Origin: Clostridioides sp. ES-S-0054-01
GTDB lineage: Bacteria > Bacillota > Clostridia > Peptostreptococcales > Peptostreptococcaceae
Direction of reading: 5' to 3'
Assembly: GCA_021561035.1 (NCBI GenBank)
Contig: CP067346.1
Coordinates: 2,201,001 to 2,265,000, forward strand
Length of the DNA stretch: 64,000 nucleotides
Shown: positions 1-8,809 of the stretch, piece by piece
Position numbering within the stretch: the first letter of the stretch is position 1
How the letters are laid out: each line of letters opens with the position of its first letter
Translations under genes and position numbers: made by a program
The notes under the pieces: model-generated
Database searches by the model: none
Seen by the model: only the letters and a program-made list of their open reading frames with translations
Told to the model about the DNA's origin: nothing

Positions 1-1071
1 ACCAGCAAAGAAGTTAAGATTTATTATTGATACTACATTTGAAAAACCTCCTCCAATTGCCAGCAACATAGTTACACCTAAAGTAGTTTTTCCCCAAGGA
101 GTCCATACAACCAATAAGTGGCATAATGCACAGATAGAAAAAGAAATTATTGAGGCTAGTTTTTGCTCTCTACAGATTTTTATAAATACTGGTGCGAAAA
201 ACATGAATGCTACACTTACCAAAGGCATTATTGATAAAAATACTGCTAATCCACGTTCGTCTTCTATTACATATTTAAAATAATATGGAGCCAAAGGTCC
301 TAAACCTATAGATCTTATACATATAAGAAACTCTAAACAAAATGCCATCATAAGTGGTACATTAGTAAATAGTGCTTTTGCCATTTCACTTGCTTTAATT
401 TTTGGCTTTTCTTCTTTTTGAAGAACTTCTTCTTCTGCACCAGATTTTATTATCTCTGTTGAAGAAAACCAAAATACTAAAAGACACCCTACTGCAAAGA
501 ATAAATATGTACCTAAATAACCCATTCCTTCTCCACCTAATACATCTGCAAATAAAACTAATAATAACGGATATGAAAAACCTACTAAGAATTTACCAAC
601 TTCTTTGAATATATTAGTAGTAGTTGAACCTATAACTCTGTCTCTAGGTGTCTTAGCAACCACAGGGTAAATAGCATAAATTATAGTGAAAACTACTTGC
701 TGAGCACAAGATGCTATTAATAATAAAGCTGTCATTAAAGGTAAAAGTAATGCTGGACTTATTTTCATTAATGGAACTATGAAAAATATCCCATATGTTA
801 ATGCTAACGTTGCTGGTGCATATCTAAGCCATGGATAATATTTTCCTTTTTTGAATGGTTGTTTGTCAAATACTGTACCCGTTATAGGAGCTACAGCAAT
901 TTTTATAAAAGATTGTACAATTTGCATACCACCTGCCATAATTACACCAAGTTTTGCTACATCAGTTAAAAAGATATTTGTCACGGTTGATACAAAATAA
1001 CCTATAAAATTGTACGCTAGGTTTATAGAACTTGAATATGTGTATATTGCTCTTTTCTTAGGGTCTCTCAT
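1..1071 (-). CDS. GPH/MFS-type cation:sugar symporter, 3' end outside window; possible frameshift at its start
   Basis: Membrane transporter of the glycoside-pentoside-hexuronide (MFS_2) type; the substrate is not evident. About 357 residues are visible, many in hydrophobic helices, opening MRDPKKRAIYTYSSSIN. The family commonly opens with a similar short basic segment before helix 1. The C-terminus lies beyond base 1. The ATG used here (1069-1071) has only a weak ribosome site. A strong one (GGGAGGGG, 1123-1130) sits just before a GTG at 1115-1117 in another frame. That frame reads MSSQERKPYIKF and then a stop. Removing one T from the four-T run at 1081-1084 would join it to RDDMRDPKKR, which looks like a natural N-terminus. 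The gene is therefore either frameshifted or starts at the weak site. A consensus promoter lies upstream. Confidence 0.7.
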   Translation of the reverse strand, partial: MRDPKKRAIYTYSSSINLAYNFIGYFVSTVTNIFLTDVAKLGVIMAGGMQIVQSFIKIAVAPITGTVFDKQPFKKGKYYPWLRYAPATLALTYGIFFIVPLMKISPALLLPLMTALLLIASCAQQVVFTIIYAIYPVVAKTPRDRVIGSTTTNIFKEVGKFLVGFSYPLLLVLFADVLGGEGMGYLGTYLFFAVGCLLVFWFSSTEIIKSGAEEEVLQKEEKPKIKASEMAKALFTNVPLMMAFCLEFLICIRSIGLGPLAPYYFKYVIEDERGLAVFLSIMPLVSVAFMFFAPVFIKICREQKLASIISFSICALCHLLVVWTPWGKTTLGVTMLLAIGGGFSNVVSIINLNFFAG

Positions 1072-1119
1072 ATCATCTCTAAAATTTGATATAAGGTTTC
1101 CTTTCTTGACTACTCACAT

Positions 1120-1774
1120 CTACCCCTCCCTTATAAAATCTGATTACTTTTTATTATTCACGTATAATAATTTATATTCCAAATCCTAAATATATCTTCC
1201 TTGATTTAGCGTAAAATTTTTATATGTGTATAATTTTATTTTAATTATATTCTCAAAATTATTAATTGTCAAACACTTTTTAGATTTTATTTTTTACTAT
1301 TAAAATTAACTGAAAATCTATTTAAACTTAATTTAGATTTGTTTTTTATCATTTTACTGCTTCAAAAAGTCATCAAAATACATATTTTAAATTATTTTAT
1401 CATATTTCTAGTAATTTTAAATTTTTATAATTTTATTCAAGAATAATTTATTTAAGATATTTTCATACTATATCTAGATATTGAAAATATTTTTTCTTCT
1501 TTAAATCCCTTTTATTTTTATACATGTACTATTGATTTAAAAATAAAAGCGTGTTACAATTACAAAAAAGAATCTATCAGATGAACATCAATACATTTAT
1601 AAATTTCAGAATTTTCAATTTTTTCTTTTATATAATTTCCATCTAACATCATAAATTATTATAGCTATACTAACCTAAAGCCAATAAAATAAATATCGTG
1701 CTACTTTTACATAAAATATATTTTAAATATATTTTATATATTTTATTAAAATATTTTATAAAGGAGAAGAGACT
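1120..1774. other. AT-rich divergent intergenic region
   Basis: About 650 bases between the divergent transporter genes. A consensus promoter facing left is listed separately. The rightward gene has a clear ribosome site (AAAGGAG, just before 1775), but I see no convincing promoter for it. No RNA element or gene remnant was recognised. Confidence 0.6.
1244..1272 (-). promoter_or_regulatory. Sigma-A-type promoter of the GPH symporter gene
   Basis: On the minus strand TTGACA (1267-1272) and TATAAT (1244-1249) are separated by exactly 17 bases. This predicts a leader of about 120 bases ahead of the GGGAGGGG ribosome site. Confidence 0.7.
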
Positions 1775-3199
1775 ATGTTACTTTTAATTGTTACGTGCGC
1801 AATATACATATGGATTGGTTTTTATTTTTCAAAAAAAGTTAAAACAGCATCCGATTTCCTAATTGCAGGTAGAAATCTTCCTTTACCCATACTAGCTGCA
1901 ACTATTGCTGCTACATCTTTTGGAGGGGGGTGCTTAGTTGGTGGAGTTCAATGGGGAGCTGAAAGAGGACTGTGGGTTGGCATGTATTCTACTATAGGTG
2001 CAGCTTTAGCTTGCTTTATAAATGCATTTTTTGCAGGAAAATTAAGAAACTTATCTTGTGATATAACACCTGCTGATTATATTGAAACTAGGTATGGTCA
2101 TAGTGTATTTTTAAGAGCTTATCAGAGTCTTGTAACACCAATATCAATACTAGCCATTATGGGCAGTCAATTAATTTCTTTTGGTTCTGTATCTACTGCA
2201 TTTGGTATCCCTTATGATATAGCAGTAATTATAGGAGTTATAGTCATCATTATATATACTTATACATCAGGAATGTGGGGAGTTGCAGTATCAGCATTTA
2301 TTCAACTTGCTATTTGTATAGTGTTTTTGCCAATAGTGGCTTATATAAGCTTAAAATTAGTTGGCGACAACCCTTTACTTATGTTACAATCAATGGTAAA
2401 AGAACCATTCTTTCCAGGAGATAAGTCAATTAGTGATTTTATGTATACAGTTTTACCATTAGTTTTAGGCTCGATATTTTCTTATGAAAGTTTTTTAAGA
2501 TATCAATGTGCTGATAATGCTAAAAATGCAGTTAAAAGTAGTGTAATTGCAGGATTTATACTATTATTTCTTGCCTTCCCTATAGGAATAATTGGAGCTA
2601 TTGGTGGTAGTTTATTTCCAAACATATCATCTGTCCAGGTTTTACCTCAAATGATATCAACTACCTTACCACCATTAATCTCTGTATTATTCTTAGCTGC
2701 TATACTAGCTGCCATAATGTCTACTGCCGATTCATTAATGACCTCAATGAGTGCTATCATATCAAGAGATATTTATAACAAATTGTTACACCCTAATATA
2801 GAATTTAATGATTTGAAAAATACTCTAAAGTATTCTCAAGTTGCATCAGCTTTTACAGCTATAATAGGTGCAATTATAGCGCTTAAATTTGATAGTTTAT
2901 TAGAATTGTTATTTTGGCCAGCTCCACTATGTACAGGTGTAATATTTGCACCATTTGTAATTGGTCTTTGCTGGAAAGGTGCTACAAAAAAGGGGGCTAT
3001 ATATGCTGTTACAGTAAGTGTTATATTGGCATTCTTAAATATGATTGGAATTCTTACTGTATCTGACAGAATTTTAGTTCCTATAATAGGTGGTTCTATT
3101 ACAATATTTATAGTTAGCAAATTTTCAAAAAAGATTGAAAAGAGAGGTATATACAGTAAATATGTCAAAATCAGAAAAAGGCAAAGAAACAAAAGCTAG
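1775..3199 (+). CDS. Sodium:solute symporter (SSS family)
   Basis: A 474-residue membrane protein of the SSS family (PutP/PanF/NanT type), predicted to import an organic solute with sodium. The first helix is followed by FLIAGRNLPLP and ATSFGGG, the usual family signature around helices 1-2, and many further hydrophobic helices follow. Length is normal for the family. The start is supported by AAAGGAG a few bases upstream. The end overlaps the TetR gene that follows, so the two are probably co-transcribed and the regulator may control the transporter. The substrate cannot be told from sequence. Confidence 0.85.
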   Translation: MLLLIVTCAIYIWIGFYFSKKVKTASDFLIAGRNLPLPILAATIAATSFGGGCLVGGVQWGAERGLWVGMYSTIGAALACFINAFFAGKLRNLSCDITPADYIETRYGHSVFLRAYQSLVTPISILAIMGSQLISFGSVSTAFGIPYDIAVIIGVIVIIIYTYTSGMWGVAVSAFIQLAICIVFLPIVAYISLKLVGDNPLLMLQSMVKEPFFPGDKSISDFMYTVLPLVLGSIFSYESFLRYQCADNAKNAVKSSVIAGFILLFLAFPIGIIGAIGGSLFPNISSVQVLPQMISTTLPPLISVLFLAAILAAIMSTADSLMTSMSAIISRDIYNKLLHPNIEFNDLKNTLKYSQVASAFTAIIGAIIALKFDSLLELLFWPAPLCTGVIFAPFVIGLCWKGATKKGAIYAVTVSVILAFLNMIGILTVSDRILVPIIGGSITIFIVSKFSKKIEKRGIYSKYVKIRKRQRNKS

Positions 3200-3815
3200 T
3201 ATTATAAGGGCTGCTAGAGAATTATTTTTTGAACAAGGTTATCATAAGACAACAACTAGGCAAATTGCAGAAAGAGCCAATACAAATTTAGGTCTAATAA
3301 GCTATTACTTCTCAAGTAAAAGCGAAATAGGAGCTATAATATATGAAGATATAAGAAATGAAATGCAGTCTTTAATCTATAACTATCATGAAGAAGGTAC
3401 TATGATGATGTTCTTTCTTGCTATGAATGCTGACCTTTGCTTCCTTCTAAAAAATGAAGCATATAGAAATTTTTATTTGGATATAGCTTATGAAGAAGCT
3501 ATCTTAAGCTATCAACGAAGTGTAACTGAAATGGTCATGAAAAGATATGTTAATGATAAAGAATCTATAGAACATGATGAGTTAATACTTTCTTGTATTG
3601 GTATACTTGCTATGAAACCTGAAATAATTAGGGTTTATATTTCACACAAGTACGATATATCTTCTCAAGCTGTAATAAAGTATTTTACAAAACAATTTCT
3701 CATTAACCTTGGTCATAGCACTGATTTATGCGAAGATATTTTAGAAGAGCTGAGCAAATACTATATAGATATAGTTGATAACTTCACTCCAATAATAACT
3801 CGCATAAGAACTTAA
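3162..3815 (+). CDS. TetR/AcrR-family transcriptional regulator
   Basis: A protein of about 217 residues. The N-terminal helix-turn-helix is typical of TetR (IIRAARELFFEQGYHKTTTR, then NLGLISYYFSSKSEI). The remaining helices would form the ligand-binding domain. The start at 3162 (MSKSEKGKE) is chosen because AGAGAGG lies about 14 bases upstream; a TTG at 3135 is also open but not supported. It overlaps the symporter gene by 38 bases and probably responds to that transporter's substrate or a related compound, which is inference. Confidence 0.85.
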   Translation: MSKSEKGKETKASIIRAARELFFEQGYHKTTTRQIAERANTNLGLISYYFSSKSEIGAIIYEDIRNEMQSLIYNYHEEGTMMMFFLAMNADLCFLLKNEAYRNFYLDIAYEEAILSYQRSVTEMVMKRYVNDKESIEHDELILSCIGILAMKPEIIRVYISHKYDISSQAVIKYFTKQFLINLGHSTDLCEDILEELSKYYIDIVDNFTPIITRIRT

Positions 3816-3837
3816 TAAAATTTTATCGGATTCTTAG

Positions 3838-3886
3838 AGACTGAAATTTTAAAATCGTAATTGGATTTTAGGATTTCAGTCTTTAC
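3838..3886 (+). terminator. Imperfect hairpin after the TetR gene
   Basis: Arms AGACTGAAAT (3838-3847) and ATTTCAGTCT (3873-3882) with further pairing inside. The T-run is weak, but the position directly after the symporter-TetR pair fits a terminator. Confidence 0.5.
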
Positions 3887-3923
3887 TATATTTAAAGACT
3901 CTTCATATTCCTTGAATATCTGA

Positions 3924-4170
3924 TTATTCTGATAAAGGAAATATAGCTCTAACAAATTTAGGTAATTCCTCACTTACAAAAGTGAAATATTTATGTCCAT
4001 AAACCATACCTATATAAAAACTCGTTTCTACTCTTGGTATTACGAGAGCTATATTTTTATTTTTAGCATAATGTTCTATATTAGTATATCTAATCCATGA
4101 GCTTTGGTCATCTTCTAAACCATGAAATAACTGTATATTTAGATTTAAATTTACATTCTATAAATGCCAC
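3924..4170 (-). pseudogene. Tributyrin esterase (EstA/esterase D type) remnant
   Basis: A GTG start (4168-4170) behind GAAGAGGTG gives MAFIECKFKS, the expected N-terminus of this esterase family. The frame is then lost. In another frame 3924-4157 encodes LFHGLEDDQSSWIRYTNIEH, VETSFYIGMVYG and FTFVSEELPKFVRAIFPLSE followed by a stop. These match the first half of the family (oxyanion HG motif, Y-DMVYG-like segment, SEELP). The stretch between start and LFHG and the whole C-terminal half with the GxSxGG serine motif are missing. This is a non-functional relic made by at least two deletions. Confidence 0.75.
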
Positions 4171-4204
4171 AAAAAACACCTCTTCTATAATAATTTTATA
4201 TCTA

Positions 4205-4238
4205 AAAAGCACCAAGAGTTTAGTTTTCTCAGTGCTTT
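4205..4238 (-). terminator. Terminator of the AI-2E-type permease gene
   Basis: Inverted repeat AAAGCAC (4206-4212) and GTGCTTT (4232-4238) with additional GAG/CTC pairing inside, about 50 bases after the stop codon of the leftward gene. Confidence 0.55.
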
Positions 4239-4289
4239 AAATATTTCTTAACTTATATATTTTTAACTAAAAATAACATATGTTTTTGT

Positions 4290-5456
4290 CTACATATAAT
4301 CAGAAGTATCTGTTGGTAATCCCTTCTTATCCAATTTACCCTCAATAATATCTTTAATTATAGAATAAATTACAGCAAACATAGGAACTCCTATAACCAT
4401 GCCAATAAAACCTAATAGCTTTCCTGCAACCAATAATGAGAATAAAATCCAAAATGCAGATATACCAATTGAATCTCCTAGTATTTTAGGTCCTATAATA
4501 TTTCCATCTATTTGTTGTATTATTAATATAATCAACAATAACCATAAAGCTTTTATAGGAGAAACAAACAATACTATTATTGTAGATGGTATTGCTCCAA
4601 ATAAAGGTCCAAAGAAAGGGATAATATTTGTAATACCAATTATAACTGATATTAATAATGCATATGGCATTTTAACTAATGTAAGTATCACAAATGTTAA
4701 AATACCTATAATGAATGAATCTAATATCTTGCCACCTAGGAATCTTCCAAATGTATAGTTACTTCTATGAGTTAACTCTAAAATTCTAGAAGCTTGTGTT
4801 TCTGTAAATAACGCATAAGTTATTTTTTTACTTAATCCATAAAATTTTTCCTTATCAATTAGTAAGTATACTGAAACAATTAGTCCTAATACAATGTTCC
4901 ATATACTAGAAGCTACATTCTTTAATATGTTTCCTAATATTGGTATTAAATCTGTTACAAATTTTATGATGTATGCAACAAACTCATTCCATTTGTCTAC
5001 TGCCAAACTAAAATATTGTTCATCAAGATTTAAATCAATCATTAATTTATCAATAAGCTTAGTTGCATTATTTACATACATCGGTATATCATTTGCTAGT
5101 CCAATAATACTCTCAATTACTTGAGGTAATACGAAATACATAAATAAGTAAAGTATCAATGCAGCTGTTGCATATGTTAATAAAAGACCCAATCCTCTTT
5201 TTGATTTTTGTTTTAAGCTTTTTAATTTCTCACTTTTTATAAAAACTCTATCTTCATAAAATTTTAAAATAAAATTAAGAAGATATGCAATAGCAAATCC
5301 TATTATAAAAGGCTGTAAAGTCGTAAATATAGCATCTAAATTATTAGAAAATACATCAATTTGTGATGATACTAGATAAAATATGATACTACAAGCAGCT
5401 ATTATAAATGTGTAAATTGCTATTGTTGTGTACTTTGTATTCCAATTAATTTTCAT
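4290..5456 (-). CDS. AI-2E family (PerM/YtvI-like) membrane protein
   Basis: A membrane protein of about 388 residues with the AI-2E transporter fold. Paired N-terminal helices are followed by a soluble segment and a C-terminal block of helices containing the conserved stretch GITNIIPFFGPLFGAIPS and IIQQIDGNIIGPKILG. Family members have been linked to solute or ion export; the substrate here is unknown. The start at 5456 (MKINWNTKY) is set by AGGAGGAAAAA; the longer open frame runs into a transposase remnant. A second member of the family lies at 56976-58070. Confidence 0.85.
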   Translation of the reverse strand: MKINWNTKYTTIAIYTFIIAACSIIFYLVSSQIDVFSNNLDAIFTTLQPFIIGFAIAYLLNFILKFYEDRVFIKSEKLKSLKQKSKRGLGLLLTYATAALILYLFMYFVLPQVIESIIGLANDIPMYVNNATKLIDKLMIDLNLDEQYFSLAVDKWNEFVAYIIKFVTDLIPILGNILKNVASSIWNIVLGLIVSVYLLIDKEKFYGLSKKITYALFTETQASRILELTHRSNYTFGRFLGGKILDSFIIGILTFVILTLVKMPYALLISVIIGITNIIPFFGPLFGAIPSTIIVLFVSPIKALWLLLIILIIQQIDGNIIGPKILGDSIGISAFWILFSLLVAGKLLGFIGMVIGVPMFAVIYSIIKDIIEGKLDKKGLPTDTSDYM

Positions 5457-5472
5457 TTTTTCCTCCTTATTT

Positions 5473-5610
5473 CTATAAACAGTGCCTTTTGAAATATTCT
5501 TTCCATAGATATTTAAGAATACGCAGAAACTCATTCTTTATTCTTGTACTTGATGTTGATTTATAAGCATTTAGCAAGAATACTGAATGATTATTACTAT
5601 CTAATTTCAT
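5473..5610 (-). pseudogene. IS200/IS605 TnpA transposase remnant with internal deletion
   Basis: A 45-codon frame with a good ribosome site (AAGAGGAAA). It begins MKLDSNNHSVFLL, as TnpA proteins do, and jumps directly to NAYKSTSS...RIKNEF...LWKEYF, which belongs near the C-terminal third of TnpA (FINAYKSASS...LWKEYFW). The catalytic HUH and Tyr regions are gone. The reading frame survives, so a short peptide could still be made, but transposase activity is excluded. Confidence 0.65.
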
Positions 5611-5646
5611 TGTAATTATTTCCTCTTAATTTTTACTACTTAATTA

Positions 5647-5675
5647 ATAATAGGATACATTTCTATGAAAATCAA
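5647..5675 (-). promoter_or_regulatory. Promoter of the tnpA remnant
   Basis: TTGATT (5670-5675), 17-base spacer and TATTAT (5647-5652) on the minus strand, followed by a ribosome site and the remnant start. Confidence 0.5.
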
Positions 5676-5818
5676 GTAAAAAAATAACTTATCGGTTAGG
5701 CTTACATCCTCCACCTCCTACAGTAATAAAGAGGAATTTCGCCTTATAGGTTAAAAATAAAATACATTCAGAATAAAAACGCTCAATTTTATTTATATTT
5801 ATTTTTCTACAATACACC

Positions 5819-7183
5819 CTACATTATCTTTTTAAGAATCTTAATTAATTTATTATCATATGGAGCATATCTAATAGGAACATCCAAATTTAATTTTTTT
5901 AACACGCTCTTATAATGAGTAAATGTATCAAATCCAGCTTTTCCATGATATGAACCCATACCACTTTCGCCAACACCACCAAAAGGTAAGTAATTCGTAG
6001 CTATATGAATAATTGTATCATTTATACAACATCCACCTGCTGGAATCATTTCTAAAAGTTTATTTTCTAAATGCTTATTTTTTGTAAAAATATAAAGAGC
6101 TAATGGGTTTGGTCTTTGTATAATTTCTTTTACTACTTCATCTAAATCTTTATAGCTTAGAATGGGAAATATAGGTCCAAATATCTCTTCCTTCATTATA
6201 TCATCATCCCAATTAGTATTGTCTACTATAGTTGGCTCTATCTTTAATATTTCCTTATTAAAATTTCCACCATAGACTACTTTGTCATTATCAATAAGAG
6301 ATAATATACGATTGAAATGTTTTTCATTTATGATTTTAGGAAATTGTTCATTATTACATGGATTATCTCCAAAATACTTATTAATATAATACTTTATTTT
6401 TTCTATTAACTCTTCTTTTCTATCTTCATGCACTAAGATATAATCTGGGGCTACACATGTTTGTCCTGCATTTATTAGTTTTCCCCAAGTAAGTCTTTTG
6501 GCAGTAAGGTCTATATCTGCATCTTTTAAGATAATACAAGGGCTTTTTCCTCCAAGTTCTAAAGTTATAGGAGTCAAATGCTCTGATGCTGATTTCATGA
6601 CTATTCTACCAACATTAGTACTTCCTGTAAAAAATATATAATCAAATCTTTCTAATAATAACTTTTCACTTTCTTCTTGACTTCCTTGAACAACTGCAAT
6701 ATATTCTTTTGAAAAAGCATTTTCAATTATATCTTTAACTATACTAGATGTTGATACAGAATATTCAGAAGGCTTCAATATAACACAATTCCCTGCTGCC
6801 AATGACCAAACTAATGGTATAAGTGCTAATTGGAATGGATAATTCCAAGGTGACATTATGAGCGTAACACCATAAGGTTGCGGAATAATTTTAGATATAG
6901 ATGGAAAGTTAACCATACCTGAACTAACTCTTTTTATTTTGCTCCATTTTCTTATATTTTTTATAGCAAAATCTAATTCACTGTAAAACATACCTACCTC
7001 GGTCATAAAACCTTCAAAATCCGATTTATTTAAATCTTTCTTAAGTGCCAAAAGTATTTTTTCTTCATTTTGCAATACAACTGACTTAAGTTTCTTTAAC
7101 TGTTCTAGACGAAACGATATATCTCTTGTTTTACCTGTATTATAATATTTTCTTTGCACCATCACTAGCTCATTTATCTCCAT
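5819..7183 (-). CDS. Aldehyde dehydrogenase (class 3-like)
   Basis: A 454-residue NAD(P)-dependent aldehyde dehydrogenase resembling the compact class 3/YwdH group. The visible motifs are MSPWNYPFQL, the cofactor-site FTGSTNVGR, the general-base segment LELGGKSP and the nucleophile in GQTCVAPDY, then EEIFGPIFP and PFGGVGESGMGSYHG near the C-terminus. All expected catalytic residues are present and length is normal. It would oxidise a medium- or long-chain or aromatic aldehyde; the physiological substrate is unknown. It appears monocistronic. The start is supported by GAAAGGA about 10 bases upstream. Confidence 0.9.
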   Translation of the reverse strand: MEINELVMVQRKYYNTGKTRDISFRLEQLKKLKSVVLQNEEKILLALKKDLNKSDFEGFMTEVGMFYSELDFAIKNIRKWSKIKRVSSGMVNFPSISKIIPQPYGVTLIMSPWNYPFQLALIPLVWSLAAGNCVILKPSEYSVSTSSIVKDIIENAFSKEYIAVVQGSQEESEKLLLERFDYIFFTGSTNVGRIVMKSASEHLTPITLELGGKSPCIILKDADIDLTAKRLTWGKLINAGQTCVAPDYILVHEDRKEELIEKIKYYINKYFGDNPCNNEQFPKIINEKHFNRILSLIDNDKVVYGGNFNKEILKIEPTIVDNTNWDDDIMKEEIFGPIFPILSYKDLDEVVKEIIQRPNPLALYIFTKNKHLENKLLEMIPAGGCCINDTIIHIATNYLPFGGVGESGMGSYHGKAGFDTFTHYKSVLKKLNLDVPIRYAPYDNKLIKILKKIM

Positions 7184-7498
7184 AATTAAAAATCCTTTCT
7201 TTTAAAATTATACTATTACATTTTTAGATAAAGATTTAAATTTATATTAACATTATTTTTATGTCATAATAAATTCACCTCAATATAACATAAATCTTCC
7301 AATAAAAAAAGCCCCCTTATTAAATATAAGTAAGCTTATAAAATAATTTCTTTTAAAATCAATACTTTTTCAAATTATAAATCTTATTGAAACACTTAAA
7401 TTATCCACCTTTAATAACAATATTATTTTATAGATAACTTCTAATCAATTTCTATGGAGTTTAATTTTAGATGATAAATGACTATAAATATATACCAC
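7184..7498. other. AT-rich intergenic region
   Basis: About 315 bases between the aldehyde dehydrogenase and flavodoxin genes. AGTATAATTT just upstream of the dehydrogenase could be a -10 element but lacks a good -35. No terminator or RNA element stands out. Confidence 0.4.
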
Positions 7499-8023
7499 TT
7501 AAAGTTTTTTTACATAATCAAGTATTGGTTCTAAATTTTCTTTATTACACCAATCAAAAGCTTCTCCAGACAATAAAGGTGCTTCTACTGGTTTAAGACC
7601 TTGACGTTCTTTTTTAGCTATAGATTTTTTAAAAAAGCTACAAAGAGTACGGTCTAACAAAGACATTTTTGTTTCATCCCATGCCCCACGACAATAAAAA
7701 CAAGGAATATTATCTAATTCTCCCTTAAAGTTTACTTCTCTTAAGGTCTTTATTACTTCATCATTATATGGAGTAGCCCCTACACCAAATACTACTAGAT
7801 TCTTTTTCTGTAATTCTTTATAATTTTTTTTAAAGAAAGAAATTCCTGCTATATTACAAGCATAAAGTCCTCCTCCTAAGATAATTGTATCATATTTCAT
7901 AACTTTTTCTATATTGATATTCTTAATTTCAAAAATGTCGCAATCCAACAGTTCTGAAAGCCATTTAGCATATTTTTTTGTTGAACCATATTTACTCTTA
8001 TAAATCACTACTGTATTTTTCAT
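7499..8023 (-). CDS. Flavodoxin-domain protein
   Basis: A 174-residue soluble protein. The N-terminal strand and phosphate loop YKSKYGSTKKYAKWL is the FMN-binding signature of flavodoxins, followed by DTIILGGGLYACNI and VFGVGATPY, which fit the HemG/flavodoxin_5 group more than short electron-transfer flavodoxins. Several cysteines lie in the middle and end (CFYCRG, CSFF, DWCNKE). Its ribosome site is AAGGAGG. It follows the MarR gene by 49 bases and is probably in the same operon, so MarR control and a redox or oxidative-stress role are plausible but inferred. Confidence 0.75.
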   Translation of the reverse strand: MKNTVVIYKSKYGSTKKYAKWLSELLDCDIFEIKNINIEKVMKYDTIILGGGLYACNIAGISFFKKNYKELQKKNLVVFGVGATPYNDEVIKTLREVNFKGELDNIPCFYCRGAWDETKMSLLDRTLCSFFKKSIAKKERQGLKPVEAPLLSGEAFDWCNKENLEPILDYVKKL

Positions 8024-8072
8024 ATAATTTACCTCCTTATTTTATGTCATACAAAGTTGATTTGACACTCAC

Positions 8073-8570
8073 CTATTTTTCAAGTTCATTATTTTTTATA
8101 TACTTTTTTATATTTTCAATTCCTGTATTTAGTTTTATCATTCCAAAAAATAATTGTTCCACTTCTTGTTCTGTAAAATCTTTAAATAGAATATCCAATA
8201 TTTCTTTCTGCATATCTCTCACTTTTTCAGAATACTCATTTACTTTATCTTTTACTAAAAGACTAGCAGCTCTTGAATCCTTTTCATTTTGGTCAATTTG
8301 TACAAAACCTTTATTTTCTAAAGCAATAGCTAACTTTTTTACATTTTGTCTTGAACATCCCATAAGATCTCCAAGTTTAGTTAATGTAAGAGTTTCATCT
8401 ACAGAAGTAGTAATTGCCAAAAGTAACCATTGTTTCATTGTTAGCTCTGGGTCTAATTTATCACAGGTAGTTTGAAGTTTATTTTGCATTACAAATATAT
8501 TTGTAAATATAGCTTGTTTTCTACTTTCATCATCTATCATAAATTTTTTCATTAAAGTTTCCATATCCAT
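8073..8570 (-). CDS. MarR-family transcriptional regulator
   Basis: A 165-residue winged-helix regulator. The DNA-binding part is visible as LTLTKLGDLMGCSRQNVKKL followed by ENKGFVQIDQNEKDSRAASL, the MarR wing motif with conserved Asp and Arg. Helical dimerisation segments flank it. The start follows GAGGGGGG. It is first in a two-gene operon with the flavodoxin. Two identical palindromes in its own promoter (see 8621-8666) indicate autorepression. Confidence 0.85.
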   Translation of the reverse strand: MDMETLMKKFMIDDESRKQAIFTNIFVMQNKLQTTCDKLDPELTMKQWLLLAITTSVDETLTLTKLGDLMGCSRQNVKKLAIALENKGFVQIDQNEKDSRAASLLVKDKVNEYSEKVRDMQKEILDILFKDFTEQEVEQLFFGMIKLNTGIENIKKYIKNNELEK

Positions 8571-8620
8571 TATTATCCCCCCTCTTTATAGTAAATTTTA
8601 ATTTTTAAAAAATATAAATA

Positions 8621-8666
8621 GTAACTAGTTACCTTTTATTATAGTAACTAGTTACCTTTATGTCAA
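8621..8666 (-). promoter_or_regulatory. marR-flavodoxin promoter with two 12-bp palindromic operators
   Basis: TTGACA (8661-8666), a 17-base spacer and TATAAT (8638-8643) form a perfect promoter. The palindrome GTAACTAGTTAC occurs at 8644-8655, filling the spacer, and again at 8621-8632, around the transcription start. The copies are 23 bp apart. The layout is that of a repressor operator, most simply bound by the adjacent MarR protein. Confidence 0.8.
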
Positions 8667-8692
8667 TGAATTTATTTTTTATTATAAATTAC

Positions 8693-8724
8693 AAAACGGC
8701 ATAGCTTAATAACTATACCGTTTC
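8693..8724 (-). terminator. hflX terminator
   Basis: Hairpin arms AAACGG (8694-8699) and CCGTTT (8718-8723) with inner ATAG/CTAT pairing, followed on the minus strand by TTTTG. It lies downstream of hflX and upstream of the marR promoter. Confidence 0.65.
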
Positions 8725-8809
8725 ATGCAATCATATTTTACAATCATGTTATAATTCATTATAAAATCAGACATTAAATGTATTTTAAGTTACAACAATT
8801 TTTTAGAAC

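Larger units (their letters stand above)
5473..5746 (-). mobile_element. Decayed IS200/IS605-family element
   Basis: It comprises the tnpA remnant, its promoter, and upstream at 5698-5746 an imperfect hairpin-forming segment bounded by GGC/GCC with inner TCCTC/GAGG arms. IS200/IS605 ends carry subterminal hairpins, so this is probably the left end. No tnpB and no right end are recognisable before the neighbouring permease gene. Confidence 0.5.

Noticed and set aside
2836-3192. Minus-strand open frame inside the SSS symporter gene
   Set aside because: Antisense shadow of a conserved membrane protein, no ribosome site.
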